Positions 8,443 through 18,295 are shown, counted from the first letter of the stretch. The stretch is DNA of 64,000 bases from Mycobacterium sp. SM1 (GCF_018361265.1 NZ_JAFLNH010000005.1:62001-126000), one strand, 5' to 3'. Notes: a model not told the origin generated them from the letters alone. A program made the numbers and translations.

Positions 8443-10941
8443 ATGGCCAACCACCTCGACCAGAACCTGCAACCGACAGTTTCCGTTATGGGCAACCTCC
8501 GCCGGATGCGGGACGGGTCGATTTGGGCCGACTATCGGCTCAGCGGTCTGCCCTACGGGTATACCAGCGACGAACGCAAATACGACACTCTCATCCACCA
8601 CAAAAATTTGATCCGGGCTCTGCCGAACAACTCAGTGATCGCCGGGGTGATTGCCGCGATGAACCCTGACGAGATTTTGGCGCGGGCGATCGCTGGAACG
8701 GATGTCAACACGCACCCGATGTGGCGTGAAGAGTGTGAAGGAAAGCACGAGTTCTTTTCCTCAGCGGTGCGCGCTACTGAGCGGATCTTCCTCGTGTCGT
8801 TTCCTGTCACCGATTCCGATGTGGTCACCGACCTGACCGGGTTGAGGGTGGCAGGTCGGCGATCGATGGAACGTGAGCGGGTCGAGATGAGCAAGGCTGC
8901 TGCCGTGGCGGCAGAAATCGTGTCGCGTCTGCCGTCGGTGTTCAAATTCGAGCCGCTGACCGCTGCGCAGATGGTGTGGCTGTGGAATCATGCGCTTTCC
9001 CGCGGCGGGCGCCCGGAGGTGTTTCCAACATCGATCTCGTCGAACGTGTCATCGCCGGCCGGCGCTTTTGCGATGGCCGAATTCGATGAGGGTGTGCGCC
9101 GCGGTGAACGGAAACGGTGGCGGCCGAGCAGCTTTGCGCCGTTGGTGAAGATCACCCAGCCAGGTCGCATCGGCGCGGCGGAATCCTGGCAGACGCTGCT
9201 GGCCATCGAAGCGCTTCCACTGGAAGGGCTGCAGTTTCCCGGCTCTGAGTTCTTCGCCATCGCTGATCGGGTTGATGGGTTCGATATCGACTGGGCGGCC
9301 CGGGTGAGTAAGACCAGCCGTGAGCAGGCGATCGCGCGCAACACTAAAAACCTGCGGCGGCTCAACGAGCAGGTGACTGAACGTGACTCGGAGGTGTCGT
9401 TCGCCCAGGACACCTTGAGTGAGCAGGTGCTGCTGCTTGGTGAATACAACACTCACCTGGAAAGCAACGACGACGAGATCGAGGTGTCGTTGTGCCCGAT
9501 CTTCGCTGTCGCGGGCACTAGCCGCGCCCGCTGCGAGGACGGGGCGCTCAAACTGGTGCAGGCCTTTGAGCGTAACCGCATCAAGGTGGTCGCTCCGCTG
9601 GGCGGGCAGCGGGAGTTATGGGCGGCGATGAACCCCGGCGGCGCCAATCTGCGAGTTGTCGAGGATTTCTCCCACGTCACCATCAGCGAATACGCGGCAG
9701 CCAGCGTGCCGTTCGCGACCAACGCAGTCGGTGATGCCCAGGGCCCGATCATCGCCTTGAACTTGTCGGGTCGGCGCAATCAGCCGGTGCACCTGGAGTG
9801 GTGGCGCGAGCCGCTCAAAGACGCCTCTTCGGCGGTGGCGATCGCCGGTGAACTGGGTGCGGGCAAGACCTGGCTGATCATGTACATGCTTTTTCACCTG
9901 GTCGATATCGGTGGGCAGTTCTTGGCCATCGACCGTACCGATTCCGGCGAATACGCCCGACCGGCAGCAACCTTGGGGCGGCACGCGATCATCGACTTGA
10001 TGAGGCCGCAGTGGTCGATGGATCCGCTGCGCACCTTCAACGCCGATATCGGTGTCGATGCCGCCGTCGAACTGCTGACCCCGCTGTTTGAGTGCGAAGC
10101 CAACTCCCCCATGGGCATGACGCTCGGTGAAGTGCTGCGCCCCGAGTGGGGTGTGCGCTCGATTCCGGAGCTGCTCGCCGTGCTCGAGCGCGGCACCAAC
10201 GCCGGCAAGCTGCCCGACGGCAAAACCCTGCCGGCGGGGTGGGATGAGCTGCACCGCCACCTGTCGTACTGGTCGGGGCGGCGCTATGCGGCCGCGCTGT
10301 TCGACCCCAACCTGCCGTCGCTGGATTTGAACACCCAAGGCATCGTCATCCGCACCAACCGGGTCGAAGTGCCTACCGGCGAGGAGGCCGCCAGCCGGGA
10401 AGCGTTGTCCCCGAGCAAGGTTTTCGGGCGGGCGATATATGGGCTGTCGATGGAATTGGGGCGCCAAGCATTTCAGCTCAACAAAGCCCGCCCAGCGGCG
10501 GTTGCCCTAGATGAGGCTTACCACGTCACCTCCACCGCGACCGGGCTGGCCCGTACCGCGCGGCTGGCACGCGATGGCCGCAAGGACAACATTTCGCTGA
10601 TCTTAGGCAGCCACGACCCGGTCAACGACTACCCCGCTGGCACCGCACTGGACCTGATCCCGATGCGGTTCGTGATGCGCCACCGGGACGAAACCCTGGC
10701 CAAGCGATCACTGAAGTGGCTGGGCATCGACCCGGACCGCAACCCGCACATCGTGCGTGACCTGACAACCAACACCTCACCGAAAGGCGCCGACGGCAAG
10801 GTCGTGCCCGGCCGCGAAGGCGAGGGCTACATGAAAGACGCCCGCGGGGCGATCGGGCGCATCAAGGTGCTCGGCCCGTCTTCGCCGCTGCGCCGCGAAG
10901 CGATGAGCACTACTCCCCCAGATCACGCCGCAGTCGCCTAA
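8443..10941 (+). CDS. virB4: VirB4-family T4SS ATPase
   Basis: A cytoplasmic ATPase of 832 residues that powers assembly of the conjugation channel. The N-terminal half is the VirB4-specific domain. The RecA-like C-terminal half has Walker A GELGAGKT near residue 470 and Walker B AAVALDEAYHV near residue 686, followed by a conserved stretch in which LILGSHDP is typical of VirB4/TraC. AAGGATCAC precedes the ATG at 8443. It is the most diagnostic gene of the operon; homologues are found in pRAW-type plasmids and related integrative elements. Confidence 0.9.
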   Translation: MANHLDQNLQPTVSVMGNLRRMRDGSIWADYRLSGLPYGYTSDERKYDTLIHHKNLIRALPNNSVIAGVIAAMNPDEILARAIAGTDVNTHPMWREECEGKHEFFSSAVRATERIFLVSFPVTDSDVVTDLTGLRVAGRRSMERERVEMSKAAAVAAEIVSRLPSVFKFEPLTAAQMVWLWNHALSRGGRPEVFPTSISSNVSSPAGAFAMAEFDEGVRRGERKRWRPSSFAPLVKITQPGRIGAAESWQTLLAIEALPLEGLQFPGSEFFAIADRVDGFDIDWAARVSKTSREQAIARNTKNLRRLNEQVTERDSEVSFAQDTLSEQVLLLGEYNTHLESNDDEIEVSLCPIFAVAGTSRARCEDGALKLVQAFERNRIKVVAPLGGQRELWAAMNPGGANLRVVEDFSHVTISEYAAASVPFATNAVGDAQGPIIALNLSGRRNQPVHLEWWREPLKDASSAVAIAGELGAGKTWLIMYMLFHLVDIGGQFLAIDRTDSGEYARPAATLGRHAIIDLMRPQWSMDPLRTFNADIGVDAAVELLTPLFECEANSPMGMTLGEVLRPEWGVRSIPELLAVLERGTNAGKLPDGKTLPAGWDELHRHLSYWSGRRYAAALFDPNLPSLDLNTQGIVIRTNRVEVPTGEEAASREALSPSKVFGRAIYGLSMELGRQAFQLNKARPAAVALDEAYHVTSTATGLARTARLARDGRKDNISLILGSHDPVNDYPAGTALDLIPMRFVMRHRDETLAKRSLKWLGIDPDRNPHIVRDLTTNTSPKGADGKVVPGREGEGYMKDARGAIGRIKVLGPSSPLRREAMSTTPPDHAAVA

Positions 10942-10960
10942 CCACACACAGGGAGATCAC

Positions 10961-13144
10961 ATGGCATGGACCGTCGGCGGCGGCGTTGATCGGCTGACCC
11001 GGCCTTCTTCGGCGCAAGCCTCGCCATTTATGGCGGGGTTAGCCGATCCCGTTCGTCGCCGGGCGCAGCCCGGCGCTTGGAGCCAGTGTGTCTGGCCGGT
11101 GTTGTCAGATCGGCCCGCTATGCTCGTTGTGGGTTCGCAGGGCAGGACATCGCCCGGGGCCGGAACCCAGGTAGCACCAACTCGCGAGGCCGCGGCAACA
11201 CCAGACACCTGCGGCGCCCGCAAGGGACAGAGCGAGTCGGCCCGAACCGCCTCCGGCGGGCGGCCTACGGCGGCGCGCAACACTGCGCCGAGACAGCCGA
11301 ACGCTGCGCGGAATCCCACGACTTCAGTCGTGGGAGATGTCAAAGGGTGCAGTGCCTGGGTTCAGTCCTGGACCCCGGTCGTGTTGCTGCGGTGGTGCTG
11401 GCGGCATCGCGCATTGACCGCCCTAACGGTGGCCGAGTTCGTGCTGCTGATGGCTGGGGCCGCTACCGCCGCGGCCGACCCGGGTACCGGCGCGGATACC
11501 GACGCCGGCGGCGATGTGCTGATTTCCTGGATGGGCATCAAAGACACCGACAGCGTTCCGGTCGCCAAATACACCCTCACCCTCAACCAGGGCGGCTGGG
11601 ACGATCCAGTGTCTAAGGCGTGCGCCACCATCGCCTCAATCTGCTACGAGGTCTACCTGTGCGTGACGACGACCGCGCTGTGGCTGATCAAGTTTGTCCT
11701 TAACTTCGAGTGGCTGAAATTATTCACCGGGCCGTTCCAGACGATCGGTCGCGGCGTGGACACAGCCATGGACCGGTTCGGGCTGGCTGCCAGCGCGCTG
11801 GCGATCCTGGCGATCATCGTGGTCTGCACCGTGCTGGCCGGGCGGACCGCCAAGGCGATGTCCAACATCGCTATGGGGCTACTCATGGTCGGGTTGGCTG
11901 CAACGGTTTTCGCTAACCCACTCAGTGAGCTTGTTGGCCCAGAAGGGTTGTTGGCCAAAGGCCGCGACACCGGTCTGCAGATCGCCACCGCGGTCTCCGA
12001 TGGCGCGATGACCGATCAAGGCGGCAAGGCCAACGTCGACGACATGGTGGCGCGGCTGGCTGACAGATTCTTGCGCAAACCGACCCAAATGATCAATTTC
12101 GGGGAGGTCAGCGACTCCATCTCACGCAAGTGCCGGAAAGCCTGGAGCGCAGGGATCCAAAACGGCCGCGGCGACAAGCTCAAAGACGACATCGAGGGCT
12201 GCGATTCCAAAAAAGGCCCCGCCATGCACCAAAGATCGATGGGCAGTCCGGCGGCTGTTCTGGTCCCGCTGAGCATTTGCAGCATTCTGGCTGTTTTCCT
12301 GGTCGCCTTCGCCTGCTACTTCGTGTGGCATGTGGTGCGGGCTGCGGTGCAGGCCATGCTGTATGCGGCCCTGGCCCCGCCCGCATTCGCCATCGGCGTC
12401 ATCCCGGGCGGTCCGCAGACATTCGCGTGGAAAACCGTCCTGGACTGCGCGATGGCGTTTGCGGCGATGATCATCTACACCGCGGCGTTCGGCGGCTACA
12501 ACGTCATCCTCGACGAGGTCTTCAAAGAATCGAACGCCATCAAGGCGATCTTCATGACCGCGCTGGTGCTGGCGTTCGGATTCGCGTTCTTTGGGCCGCT
12601 GCGGCGCATGTTCGACCGCCACCGCGACACCATGGCCGCCAAGCTCGGCGGCACCACCAGCGCCACCAGCCAGTCCGGACGCAACTGGTTGTCCACGGCC
12701 GCTGACCTATTACGTGTCAAAGAGGAGGTGGCTCGCCAGCTCGGCCGGCAGCGCGGCCGCGGCGGCGGCACCGGGCGCGCACCTGGACGTATCGAACCAG
12801 AATCCGACTCATCTAGCGGCCCAAGCGGCGGCCCAAGCGATGGCCCAAGCGATGGTCCAAGCGGTGGAGGCGGCGGCGGTAACGGTTCACCGGGGCCGGT
12901 GTTCGTTGCCGACCCGGATGCGGGCGGGCAAGGAACTTCGCCGGGCAGTGAACCCGAGGCATCGCCGAGCAACGGTGGTCGCCACCGTAGCCCGCAGACA
13001 GCCGAACCGGTGTCAGTCGACATCGATAAAACCCGCGCACAAGAGCGGTTAGCTGAGGCTATTCGGCTCTCCAAGGCCATGCGCGGCGGCCCAGGGGTAG
13101 CCGGTGCCGGCGGCGGCCGCTACGCGCTGCCTGAGGTCGCCTGA
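10961..13144 (+). CDS. Polytopic VirB6/TrbL-like channel protein carrying an in-frame 345-bp insertion
   Basis: A large membrane protein of the mating channel. From about residue 150 there are several membrane segments (for example LTALTVAEFVLLMAG, LAILAIIVVCTVLAG, LVPLSICSILAVFLVAF, FMTALVLAFGFAFFG), then a long Ser/Pro/Gly-rich cytoplasmic tail with repeated SGGPSDGPSDGPSGG. This fits VirB6/TrbL. AGGGAG precedes the ATG at 10961. Codons 14 to 128 come from a mobile hairpin-rich element (10999 to 11343, 115 codons) that leaves the frame open: without it the protein would read MAWTVGGGVDRLT directly into GCSAWVQSW. Whether the enlarged protein still works is unknown. Confidence 0.7.
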   Translation: MAWTVGGGVDRLTRPSSAQASPFMAGLADPVRRRAQPGAWSQCVWPVLSDRPAMLVVGSQGRTSPGAGTQVAPTREAAATPDTCGARKGQSESARTASGGRPTAARNTAPRQPNAARNPTTSVVGDVKGCSAWVQSWTPVVLLRWCWRHRALTALTVAEFVLLMAGAATAAADPGTGADTDAGGDVLISWMGIKDTDSVPVAKYTLTLNQGGWDDPVSKACATIASICYEVYLCVTTTALWLIKFVLNFEWLKLFTGPFQTIGRGVDTAMDRFGLAASALAILAIIVVCTVLAGRTAKAMSNIAMGLLMVGLAATVFANPLSELVGPEGLLAKGRDTGLQIATAVSDGAMTDQGGKANVDDMVARLADRFLRKPTQMINFGEVSDSISRKCRKAWSAGIQNGRGDKLKDDIEGCDSKKGPAMHQRSMGSPAAVLVPLSICSILAVFLVAFACYFVWHVVRAAVQAMLYAALAPPAFAIGVIPGGPQTFAWKTVLDCAMAFAAMIIYTAAFGGYNVILDEVFKESNAIKAIFMTALVLAFGFAFFGPLRRMFDRHRDTMAAKLGGTTSATSQSGRNWLSTAADLLRVKEEVARQLGRQRGRGGGTGRAPGRIEPESDSSSGPSGGPSDGPSDGPSGGGGGGNGSPGPVFVADPDAGGQGTSPGSEPEASPSNGGRHRSPQTAEPVSVDIDKTRAQERLAEAIRLSKAMRGGPGVAGAGGGRYALPEVA
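10999..11343 (+). mobile_element. 345-bp non-autonomous IS200/IS605-like element, copy 1
   Basis: A 345-bp sequence almost identical (about three differences seen) to 44810-45154 in the opposite orientation. It begins CCGGCCTTCTTCGG after a TGAC flank in both places and ends TGTCAA. Near the left end CCTCGCCAT pairs with ATGGCGGGG; near the right end CCCACGACT pairs with AGTCGTGGG, the hairpin style of IS200/IS605 right ends and of the omega RNA of TnpB elements. It has no transposase, no inverted terminal repeats and no target duplication, all as expected for a single-strand transposition derivative needing a helper TnpA. It lies in frame inside the VirB6-like gene. Confidence 0.75.
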
Positions 13145-13160
13145 CAGGGGCCGGGGGCCG

Positions 13161-14297
13161 ATGGAGCCGATGGAGTGGGCGGCGATCGCGCGCACAATAT
13201 GGGCGCACCGGCGCAAAATCTATGCCGCACTTGCTGTGCTGGCGCCGTTCGCGCTTGTCCCGCTGCTGCTGGTGTTCCTGCTGTTCACCGGCGGCGCGAC
13301 ACCGTCAGCGACCGCGGGGTTGACCCAGCAATGTCAGCGCCAGCTGCAAGACCAGGGTATTAGCCCCGACACCGGAGTGTCGTTCGGCTCGGGCCCGATC
13401 AACAACGGCAAGGCGGTCATCGCCGCCGGCCTGCAGATGAAGGTCCCCGAAAAAGGCATCATCATCGGCTTGGCCGTCGCCATGGAGGAATCCGGGCTGC
13501 GCAACCTGGCCAACACGAATGTGCCGGAGTCCCTACGCATCCCGCACGAAGGGGTGGGCCACGACGGCAAGTCCGTGGGCATCATGCAGCAGCAGCCATG
13601 GTGGGGCGCGCTGCGCGATCTGATGACCCCCGGTGTGGCGGCGCAGAAGTTCTTCACCGCCCTGCTCAAAGTCGGGGGCTGGCAAAACATGGCTCCCACC
13701 GTGGCCGCCCAGGCGGTGCAGCGCTCAGCGTTTCCCGACGCCTACGACCAATTCGTTGCGGGAGCAACAATGTTTTACCGCCAACACCTGCATGAGGTGC
13801 TGACCGCCTCGGGTTATCCCGCGCCGCCGCAAGCAGCCCAAGACGACAGCGGCCGCGATATCTGCGGTGTCGTACGCGACCCCAAAGCCAACGCACCGAC
13901 CAACCTGGTGCCTGGCACCGCCGCCGGCGTGGCCGCCGCCCGCGCCGCCGAGACCCAGATCGGGTTGCCCTACGTGTGGGGCGGCGGATCGATCAACGGG
14001 CCTACCGGCGGGGGCTTCGACTGCTCAGGCCTGGTGCTCTACGCCATCTACCAGGGCTCAGGGCATCGAATAGTGCTTCCCCACCTCACCTATGACATGG
14101 TCCATTACGGGAGGGTCGTGCCGCGCACCGCTGTGCAGCCCGGAGATCTGGTGTTCTTAAACCCCGACTCGCGCGGGCCGGGTCACGTCGCCATGGTGGT
14201 CAACCCTTCAACGATCGTCGAAGCCAAAGGTTTCGGTATCCCGGTGAAACTTTCGCCATTTCCCGCTCACTTCGTCGTCATCAAACGCGTCCTCTAA
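13161..14297 (+). CDS. NlpC/P60 peptidoglycan hydrolase of the T4SS
   Basis: A membrane-anchored cell-wall hydrolase that would open peptidoglycan for the conjugation channel. The ATG at 13161 is chosen because an earlier start would overlap the previous gene. A membrane segment (ALVPLLLVFLLFTGG) lies near residue 38. A middle domain with MEESGLRNLAN and SVGIMQQQPWWG resembles a lysozyme-like/VirB1 fold. The C-terminal NlpC/P60 domain has the catalytic Cys in GGFDCSGLV near residue 288 and His in GPGHVAMV. The total is 378 residues. Such two-domain hydrolases accompany actinobacterial and firmicute conjugation operons. Confidence 0.85.
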   Translation: MEPMEWAAIARTIWAHRRKIYAALAVLAPFALVPLLLVFLLFTGGATPSATAGLTQQCQRQLQDQGISPDTGVSFGSGPINNGKAVIAAGLQMKVPEKGIIIGLAVAMEESGLRNLANTNVPESLRIPHEGVGHDGKSVGIMQQQPWWGALRDLMTPGVAAQKFFTALLKVGGWQNMAPTVAAQAVQRSAFPDAYDQFVAGATMFYRQHLHEVLTASGYPAPPQAAQDDSGRDICGVVRDPKANAPTNLVPGTAAGVAAARAAETQIGLPYVWGGGSINGPTGGGFDCSGLVLYAIYQGSGHRIVLPHLTYDMVHYGRVVPRTAVQPGDLVFLNPDSRGPGHVAMVVNPSTIVEAKGFGIPVKLSPFPAHFVVIKRVL

Positions 14298-14322
14298 CAA
14301 CCCCGGAAAGCAGGCAGCATCA

Positions 14323-14955
14323 ATGATCAGGCAGCGCTCATCACTGGCAATGCGGAGCCAGCGGTTGCGGGCGTGGGTGCGGTGCATCCCGGCGCGCACA
14401 CGCCTGGGTGCCGGCATCGCGGTCATCGCACTCGCTGGGCTGATCTGGCAGCACCACAGCCATACCGAGCAGGCCGGCGGCCCGGCAACACAACCGCCGG
14501 CGGCCAGCTCACCAACCTCGCCGCCGGCATCGGGGTCGGCTGAGTTCGGCGACAACCCCGACGTCGGGCAGCTGCCGGCCCCCACCGTGGCGCCGCAGGC
14601 TGCCTCCACGGACGCGGCCCGGGCTGTCGCGGCACGGTTCGCGACAAACTTCGCAACTCCCAACGGCAATCGTGACGACTGGTTGGCGCGGATCTCTGCT
14701 GATGTGTCGCCGCAGCTGATGGAGCAATACCGGCTCACCGATATCCGCAACGTTCACCAAGCCTTGCTGAACTCAGTACAGGGCCCACTCGATGAACGAG
14801 ACGGGGCGGCGGCGTTTCGCGCCACCTACAACGACGGCTCCCAGATCGAAATCCGTTTAGAGACAGCCGCTGACGGTTGGAAGGTCGTCAACGTACTACC
14901 AATCAGCAGCGAAGCCGCCCCCGCGGCGCCGACACCTGCCGCCGAGGGGCAGTGA
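14323..14955 (+). CDS. Membrane-anchored NTF2-like conjugation accessory protein
   Basis: A 210-residue protein with an N-terminal membrane segment (LGAGIAVIALAGLIW), a Pro/Ala/Ser-rich linker and a C-terminal domain of about 90 residues starting at ARAVAARFATNFATPNG. The domain pattern, ending with AADGWKVVNVLPIS, fits a small NTF2/VirB8-like or lipoprotein-type fold facing the outside. Its stop overlaps the tcpA start (TGATG), so the two are translationally coupled. Confidence 0.6.
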   Translation: MIRQRSSLAMRSQRLRAWVRCIPARTRLGAGIAVIALAGLIWQHHSHTEQAGGPATQPPAASSPTSPPASGSAEFGDNPDVGQLPAPTVAPQAASTDAARAVAARFATNFATPNGNRDDWLARISADVSPQLMEQYRLTDIRNVHQALLNSVQGPLDERDGAAAFRATYNDGSQIEIRLETAADGWKVVNVLPISSEAAPAAPTPAAEGQ

Positions 14956-17696
14956 TGCGCGGCAAGGCTGAACCGAAGGCGGCGGCGCCGCCGGCGGCGG
15001 CGAGTCGGCCCTATGCCACCAGCAGCGCCGAACTCAACCTGCCCAACAGTCCAGGAGAAACCGCAGCAGAACAGCGACAGTCCGCCGAGGACTGGCGCTT
15101 GATCCTGCTGGCCGGCCTGGTGGTGGCCGCGCTGTGGCTCTACACCAAGGGGTGGCCCGCCGCCCGCCGCATACTGTATTCGCCCTCGCCGGTGCGGGAT
15201 TACCTGCTGCCGGCCTCAGCGCACCCGATCTATGTCATCGCCGGAGTCGGTGTGGGCTGGTTTTGGATTCTGTTCATCGCCGCCCCCTTGGTGGCCGCCA
15301 CGATTGCGGTCCTGTGGTGGGCGGTGCTGGCCTGGTCCAATCACGCCGCCCGCACCGGCCATATGGGGAATGTGCGCCCAGGGCAGGCCTGGACCGGCGA
15401 GCAATACCCCGCCGTCCCGCTGATCCTGATCGCCGCCGCGATGATGTTGGGGGGCGCCGGGGCGGTGTTGCGGTGGGCAGGGCCGGCGGCAGCCGTCTTG
15501 CCCGGGCGGCTGCTGATGGTCGGGCTGCTGGTCGCGGCCGGATTCGGGGTCGCGCAGTTCGCGCGATGGGCTTGCGCGCGGGCCATCATCACCAGCCAAC
15601 TCAACAAGATCACGTTTCTGGCGTCGCCGGCGTTGGGATGGCCCCATCTGCGTGCCGGGCGGGTGCTGGCGCTGCGCTGCAGCTACCCGCGCAAACACAA
15701 GCCGTTCCCGAAAGTGGTCAAGCTGCTTTACAGTCTGCATCCGCGATCAGTGAACGACGAGCTCACCGCCGAGGTCGCCGCGATCCTGCGAGGGGTCACC
15801 GGCCGCACCTACACCGTCGAACACGACGCGTTGACCCGCACGCTGATCGGCACCGAAACGGCGATCGTCGAAGCCGATACCGTCGCCGACGCCGAAACAG
15901 TGCTCGCACCGCTGGTGGCGTCGTGGTTCGACGCGGCCGCCCATATCGCTTCGGTCACCGTCGACAAACCCGCGAGCATCGACACCGGCAACAGAACAGC
16001 CCTCGACGAGCCAGGGACGATGAAACCGCAGGCAGGCATCGATGAGGAGCTGGACCAGCGGTCCGCGGCAACCAGTAACGACGCGATCGCCGCCCGGATC
16101 CGGGAGTTCACCGTCGGCTTCGCCTACAACCTGAGGGTCAGCTCGGCCTACCGCCGAGGGGTCATCGAAGGGATGGTCTCTGATGCGCTCGGCGGGTCCT
16201 GGGAAGCCGAGTGGAGCATAGCGTCACGTCGGGTGCGGTTCGTGCGCAGCCCCGGCCTGCCCACCATGGTTGATCCACCGCTCGATTTTCCGGTCGTGAC
16301 CCGGTCACGCATTCGCGCGCTCTACAAGCAGACCGTCATCCCGTTCGGCATCGACGCTTACGGCAACACCATCAGCTGGGACTTCAAACAGTCTCCGCAC
16401 ATGCTCATTGCCGGGCAGACCTCCTCCGGTAAGACCTCGGTGCTGATGACCGTGGCGACACAGTGCGCCCGCCGCGGCTTCAACGTGGTGGAGATCGACC
16501 CGAAAGGCTTCGACTCGCCGGGCATGCGGGACTGGCCGAATGTGTCGTTGGTGACCGCCGGCACCGACGAAGACGGCCTCGTCGGGCACACCGCGGCCCT
16601 GCGGTTCATCGCCGACACCATGCGAGAACGGCTCTCACAAGTGAAGATCAACCCCAACCGCGCCGACGACTTCGACCCGATCATCGTGATCACCGACGAA
16701 TTCTCCAACCTGGTGGTGGCGTTGGCCGAGTTCTACGCGACCTACAAAACCAGCAAGGAAAAAGGCGCCCCACCCACCACCAAGGACGTGGGCATTCTGC
16801 TGCGAACCGCGCGGGCGGTGGCCATCCACATGGCCATCGGCATCCAGCGCCCGGACACCATGTTCATCTCCGGTGAGGCGCGCGACAACACCGCGCTGCG
16901 GGTCGCGATGGGCCGGCTACGAAGCAAGGACGCCGCGATCATGATGTTTAACGATCCTGTCGCCGGCACCCGGGTGCAGCCTGGTATCAAAGGACGCGGG
17001 ACCGTGCAGCTGCCCGATGGCAGCTTCCGCGAAATGCAGGCGTTCTACACACCGAAAATCCCGGCCACCGAGCAGCAGTGGGCGGCGTTATCTGATCGCG
17101 AACGCGCCATTCTCGCCGAGCTGCGCAACGTTGACAGCTTCTGGCCGCGCCGTGTGGTTGACAGCGCGTTACGCGGATACGATCCCGACGATCCAGAGCA
17201 GTCGATGTCGTTTGCGCAGATCCGCCAATCACCGATCGTTTTGGCCAGTGAGCGTCCCGATCTGGATCCGCTCAGCGAGCAGTATGTGCAGCCGGTGACC
17301 GTGGTTCACCAGGCCACGATGGACGATGCCCACGACGGTGCGCGCGACTCACAATGGGGCGAAGATGGGCTGCCTGGCGCGGTGCCGGCTGCGGCATCAT
17401 TCGGGGCGCCAGTCGACGGGTTCGATGACGATTATCTGCCGACGATCGACGACGAATACAGCGCCCCGATGCTGGTCGCCGCCAACGAGCTTACCCACGG
17501 TGATCTAGTGGACGTTTCCGTTGACGGTGTCGGCGACTGGAAGTACGTTCACGCTGAGCCTTACCTCAGCGAGGATGGTGACGGTGTGGACTGCCTGGTG
17601 ATCCCTTATCGGGACATCGATGACGGCAAAAACACCGGCGACATCGAGGTCGATCCCTATGAGGTGGTGACCGCTCGCAAACTGCATATGCACTAG
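14955..17696 (+). CDS. tcpA: TcpA/FtsK-like type IV coupling ATPase
   Basis: A DNA translocase that would bring the relaxase-DNA complex to the channel. The N-terminal quarter has several membrane segments (LILLAGLVVAALWLYT, VIAGVGVGWFWILFIAAPLV and more). The FtsK/SpoIIIE domain follows, with Walker A AGQTSSGKTS near residue 488 and Walker B IIVITDEF near residue 578. A C-terminal acidic region (about 120 residues) contains a small domain of unknown role (VDVSVDGVGDWKYVHAEPY). ATG 14955 overlaps the stop of the previous gene and is preferred to upstream codons. The total is 913 residues. Confidence 0.85.
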   Translation: MRGKAEPKAAAPPAAASRPYATSSAELNLPNSPGETAAEQRQSAEDWRLILLAGLVVAALWLYTKGWPAARRILYSPSPVRDYLLPASAHPIYVIAGVGVGWFWILFIAAPLVAATIAVLWWAVLAWSNHAARTGHMGNVRPGQAWTGEQYPAVPLILIAAAMMLGGAGAVLRWAGPAAAVLPGRLLMVGLLVAAGFGVAQFARWACARAIITSQLNKITFLASPALGWPHLRAGRVLALRCSYPRKHKPFPKVVKLLYSLHPRSVNDELTAEVAAILRGVTGRTYTVEHDALTRTLIGTETAIVEADTVADAETVLAPLVASWFDAAAHIASVTVDKPASIDTGNRTALDEPGTMKPQAGIDEELDQRSAATSNDAIAARIREFTVGFAYNLRVSSAYRRGVIEGMVSDALGGSWEAEWSIASRRVRFVRSPGLPTMVDPPLDFPVVTRSRIRALYKQTVIPFGIDAYGNTISWDFKQSPHMLIAGQTSSGKTSVLMTVATQCARRGFNVVEIDPKGFDSPGMRDWPNVSLVTAGTDEDGLVGHTAALRFIADTMRERLSQVKINPNRADDFDPIIVITDEFSNLVVALAEFYATYKTSKEKGAPPTTKDVGILLRTARAVAIHMAIGIQRPDTMFISGEARDNTALRVAMGRLRSKDAAIMMFNDPVAGTRVQPGIKGRGTVQLPDGSFREMQAFYTPKIPATEQQWAALSDRERAILAELRNVDSFWPRRVVDSALRGYDPDDPEQSMSFAQIRQSPIVLASERPDLDPLSEQYVQPVTVVHQATMDDAHDGARDSQWGEDGLPGAVPAAASFGAPVDGFDDDYLPTIDDEYSAPMLVAANELTHGDLVDVSVDGVGDWKYVHAEPYLSEDGDGVDCLVIPYRDIDDGKNTGDIEVDPYEVVTARKLHMH

Positions 17697-17711
17697 TTCA
17701 AAGGAGGCGGG

Positions 17712-18101
17712 ATGGCGCCCAGGAAAAAGACCGGCCGGGCGGCCGCTGAAGCGGCGTATGCGAACCTGCTCAAGGAAAACACCGCTCTGGTCGGCGATGT
17801 CGGGGAAGCCTGGGACACCTACGTCACCAAGCTTGAGGACGCCGCCGCTGCCCGAGAACGCTACGAGCAGGCGCGCGCTGCTGCGGTTAAAGGCGGCGCG
17901 GTCACTAACGACCAGCTCGATCAAATGGGCTACAAACGAACCGCGAAGCTGCCCGAGCCGCCAGCGCGATCACCTGCCGAGCCAACACCTAACAGCGGCG
18001 CCGAAACGCCGGCTGACCGCTCATTTCACTCGCAGACCAACAGTGCCGCAGCGGGGCCGGTGTTGGCCTCGGTGGGTGCCGCTAACCCAGGAGGGCATTG
18101 A
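17712..18101 (+). CDS. Small basic/coiled-coil protein, 129 aa
   Basis: A hypothetical protein with a lysine-rich start (MAPRKKTGRAAAEAAY), a predicted helical stretch (LEDAAAARERYEQARAAA) and a disordered Pro/Ala-rich second half. The ribosome site AAAGGAGGCGG stands directly ahead of the start, so expression should be strong. It follows tcpA by about 15 bases and overlaps the next gene by one base, so it belongs to the conjugation operon. No function can be given. Confidence 0.65.
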   Translation: MAPRKKTGRAAAEAAYANLLKENTALVGDVGEAWDTYVTKLEDAAAARERYEQARAAAVKGGAVTNDQLDQMGYKRTAKLPEPPARSPAEPTPNSGAETPADRSFHSQTNSAAAGPVLASVGAANPGGH

Positions 18102-18295
18102 TGAGTCCGATCGAGGCGCTTGCACAGGAATCCCAAGAGCAGCATCGCCGCTACTACGAACTATTTGGCACCAACCCGGTGCGTGGTGACGGGCTGCGCG
18201 AACTCGCCGCCTACTGCCGCGAAGTAGCCCAGCAGGCACGCGACATCCGCCAAGGTGTGCTTGCGCTGCACTTCTCCACGGCGGTGACCGGATGA
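18101..18295 (+). CDS. Small helical protein, 64 aa
   Basis: A small protein (SPIEALAQESQEQHRRYYELFG then ELAAYCREVAQQARDIRQG) predicted to be two helices, with no recognised family. The ATG at 18101 shares its A with the previous stop (TGATG), and its own end overlaps the next start (ATGA). Its size and helix-turn-helix hairpin shape are loosely like an Esx protein, but no WXG motif is present, so this is not claimed. Confidence 0.55.
   Translation: MSPIEALAQESQEQHRRYYELFGTNPVRGDGLRELAAYCREVAQQARDIRQGVLALHFSTAVTG

Noticed and set aside
11077..11616. 179-codon frame across the 345-bp element and the VirB6-like gene
   Set aside because: It runs in a different frame from the membrane segments and has an unlikely Arg-rich composition.
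18101..18295. Small helical protein as an additional Esx protein
   Set aside because: No W-x-G motif or YxxxD signal, and it is not paired with another Esx-like gene.
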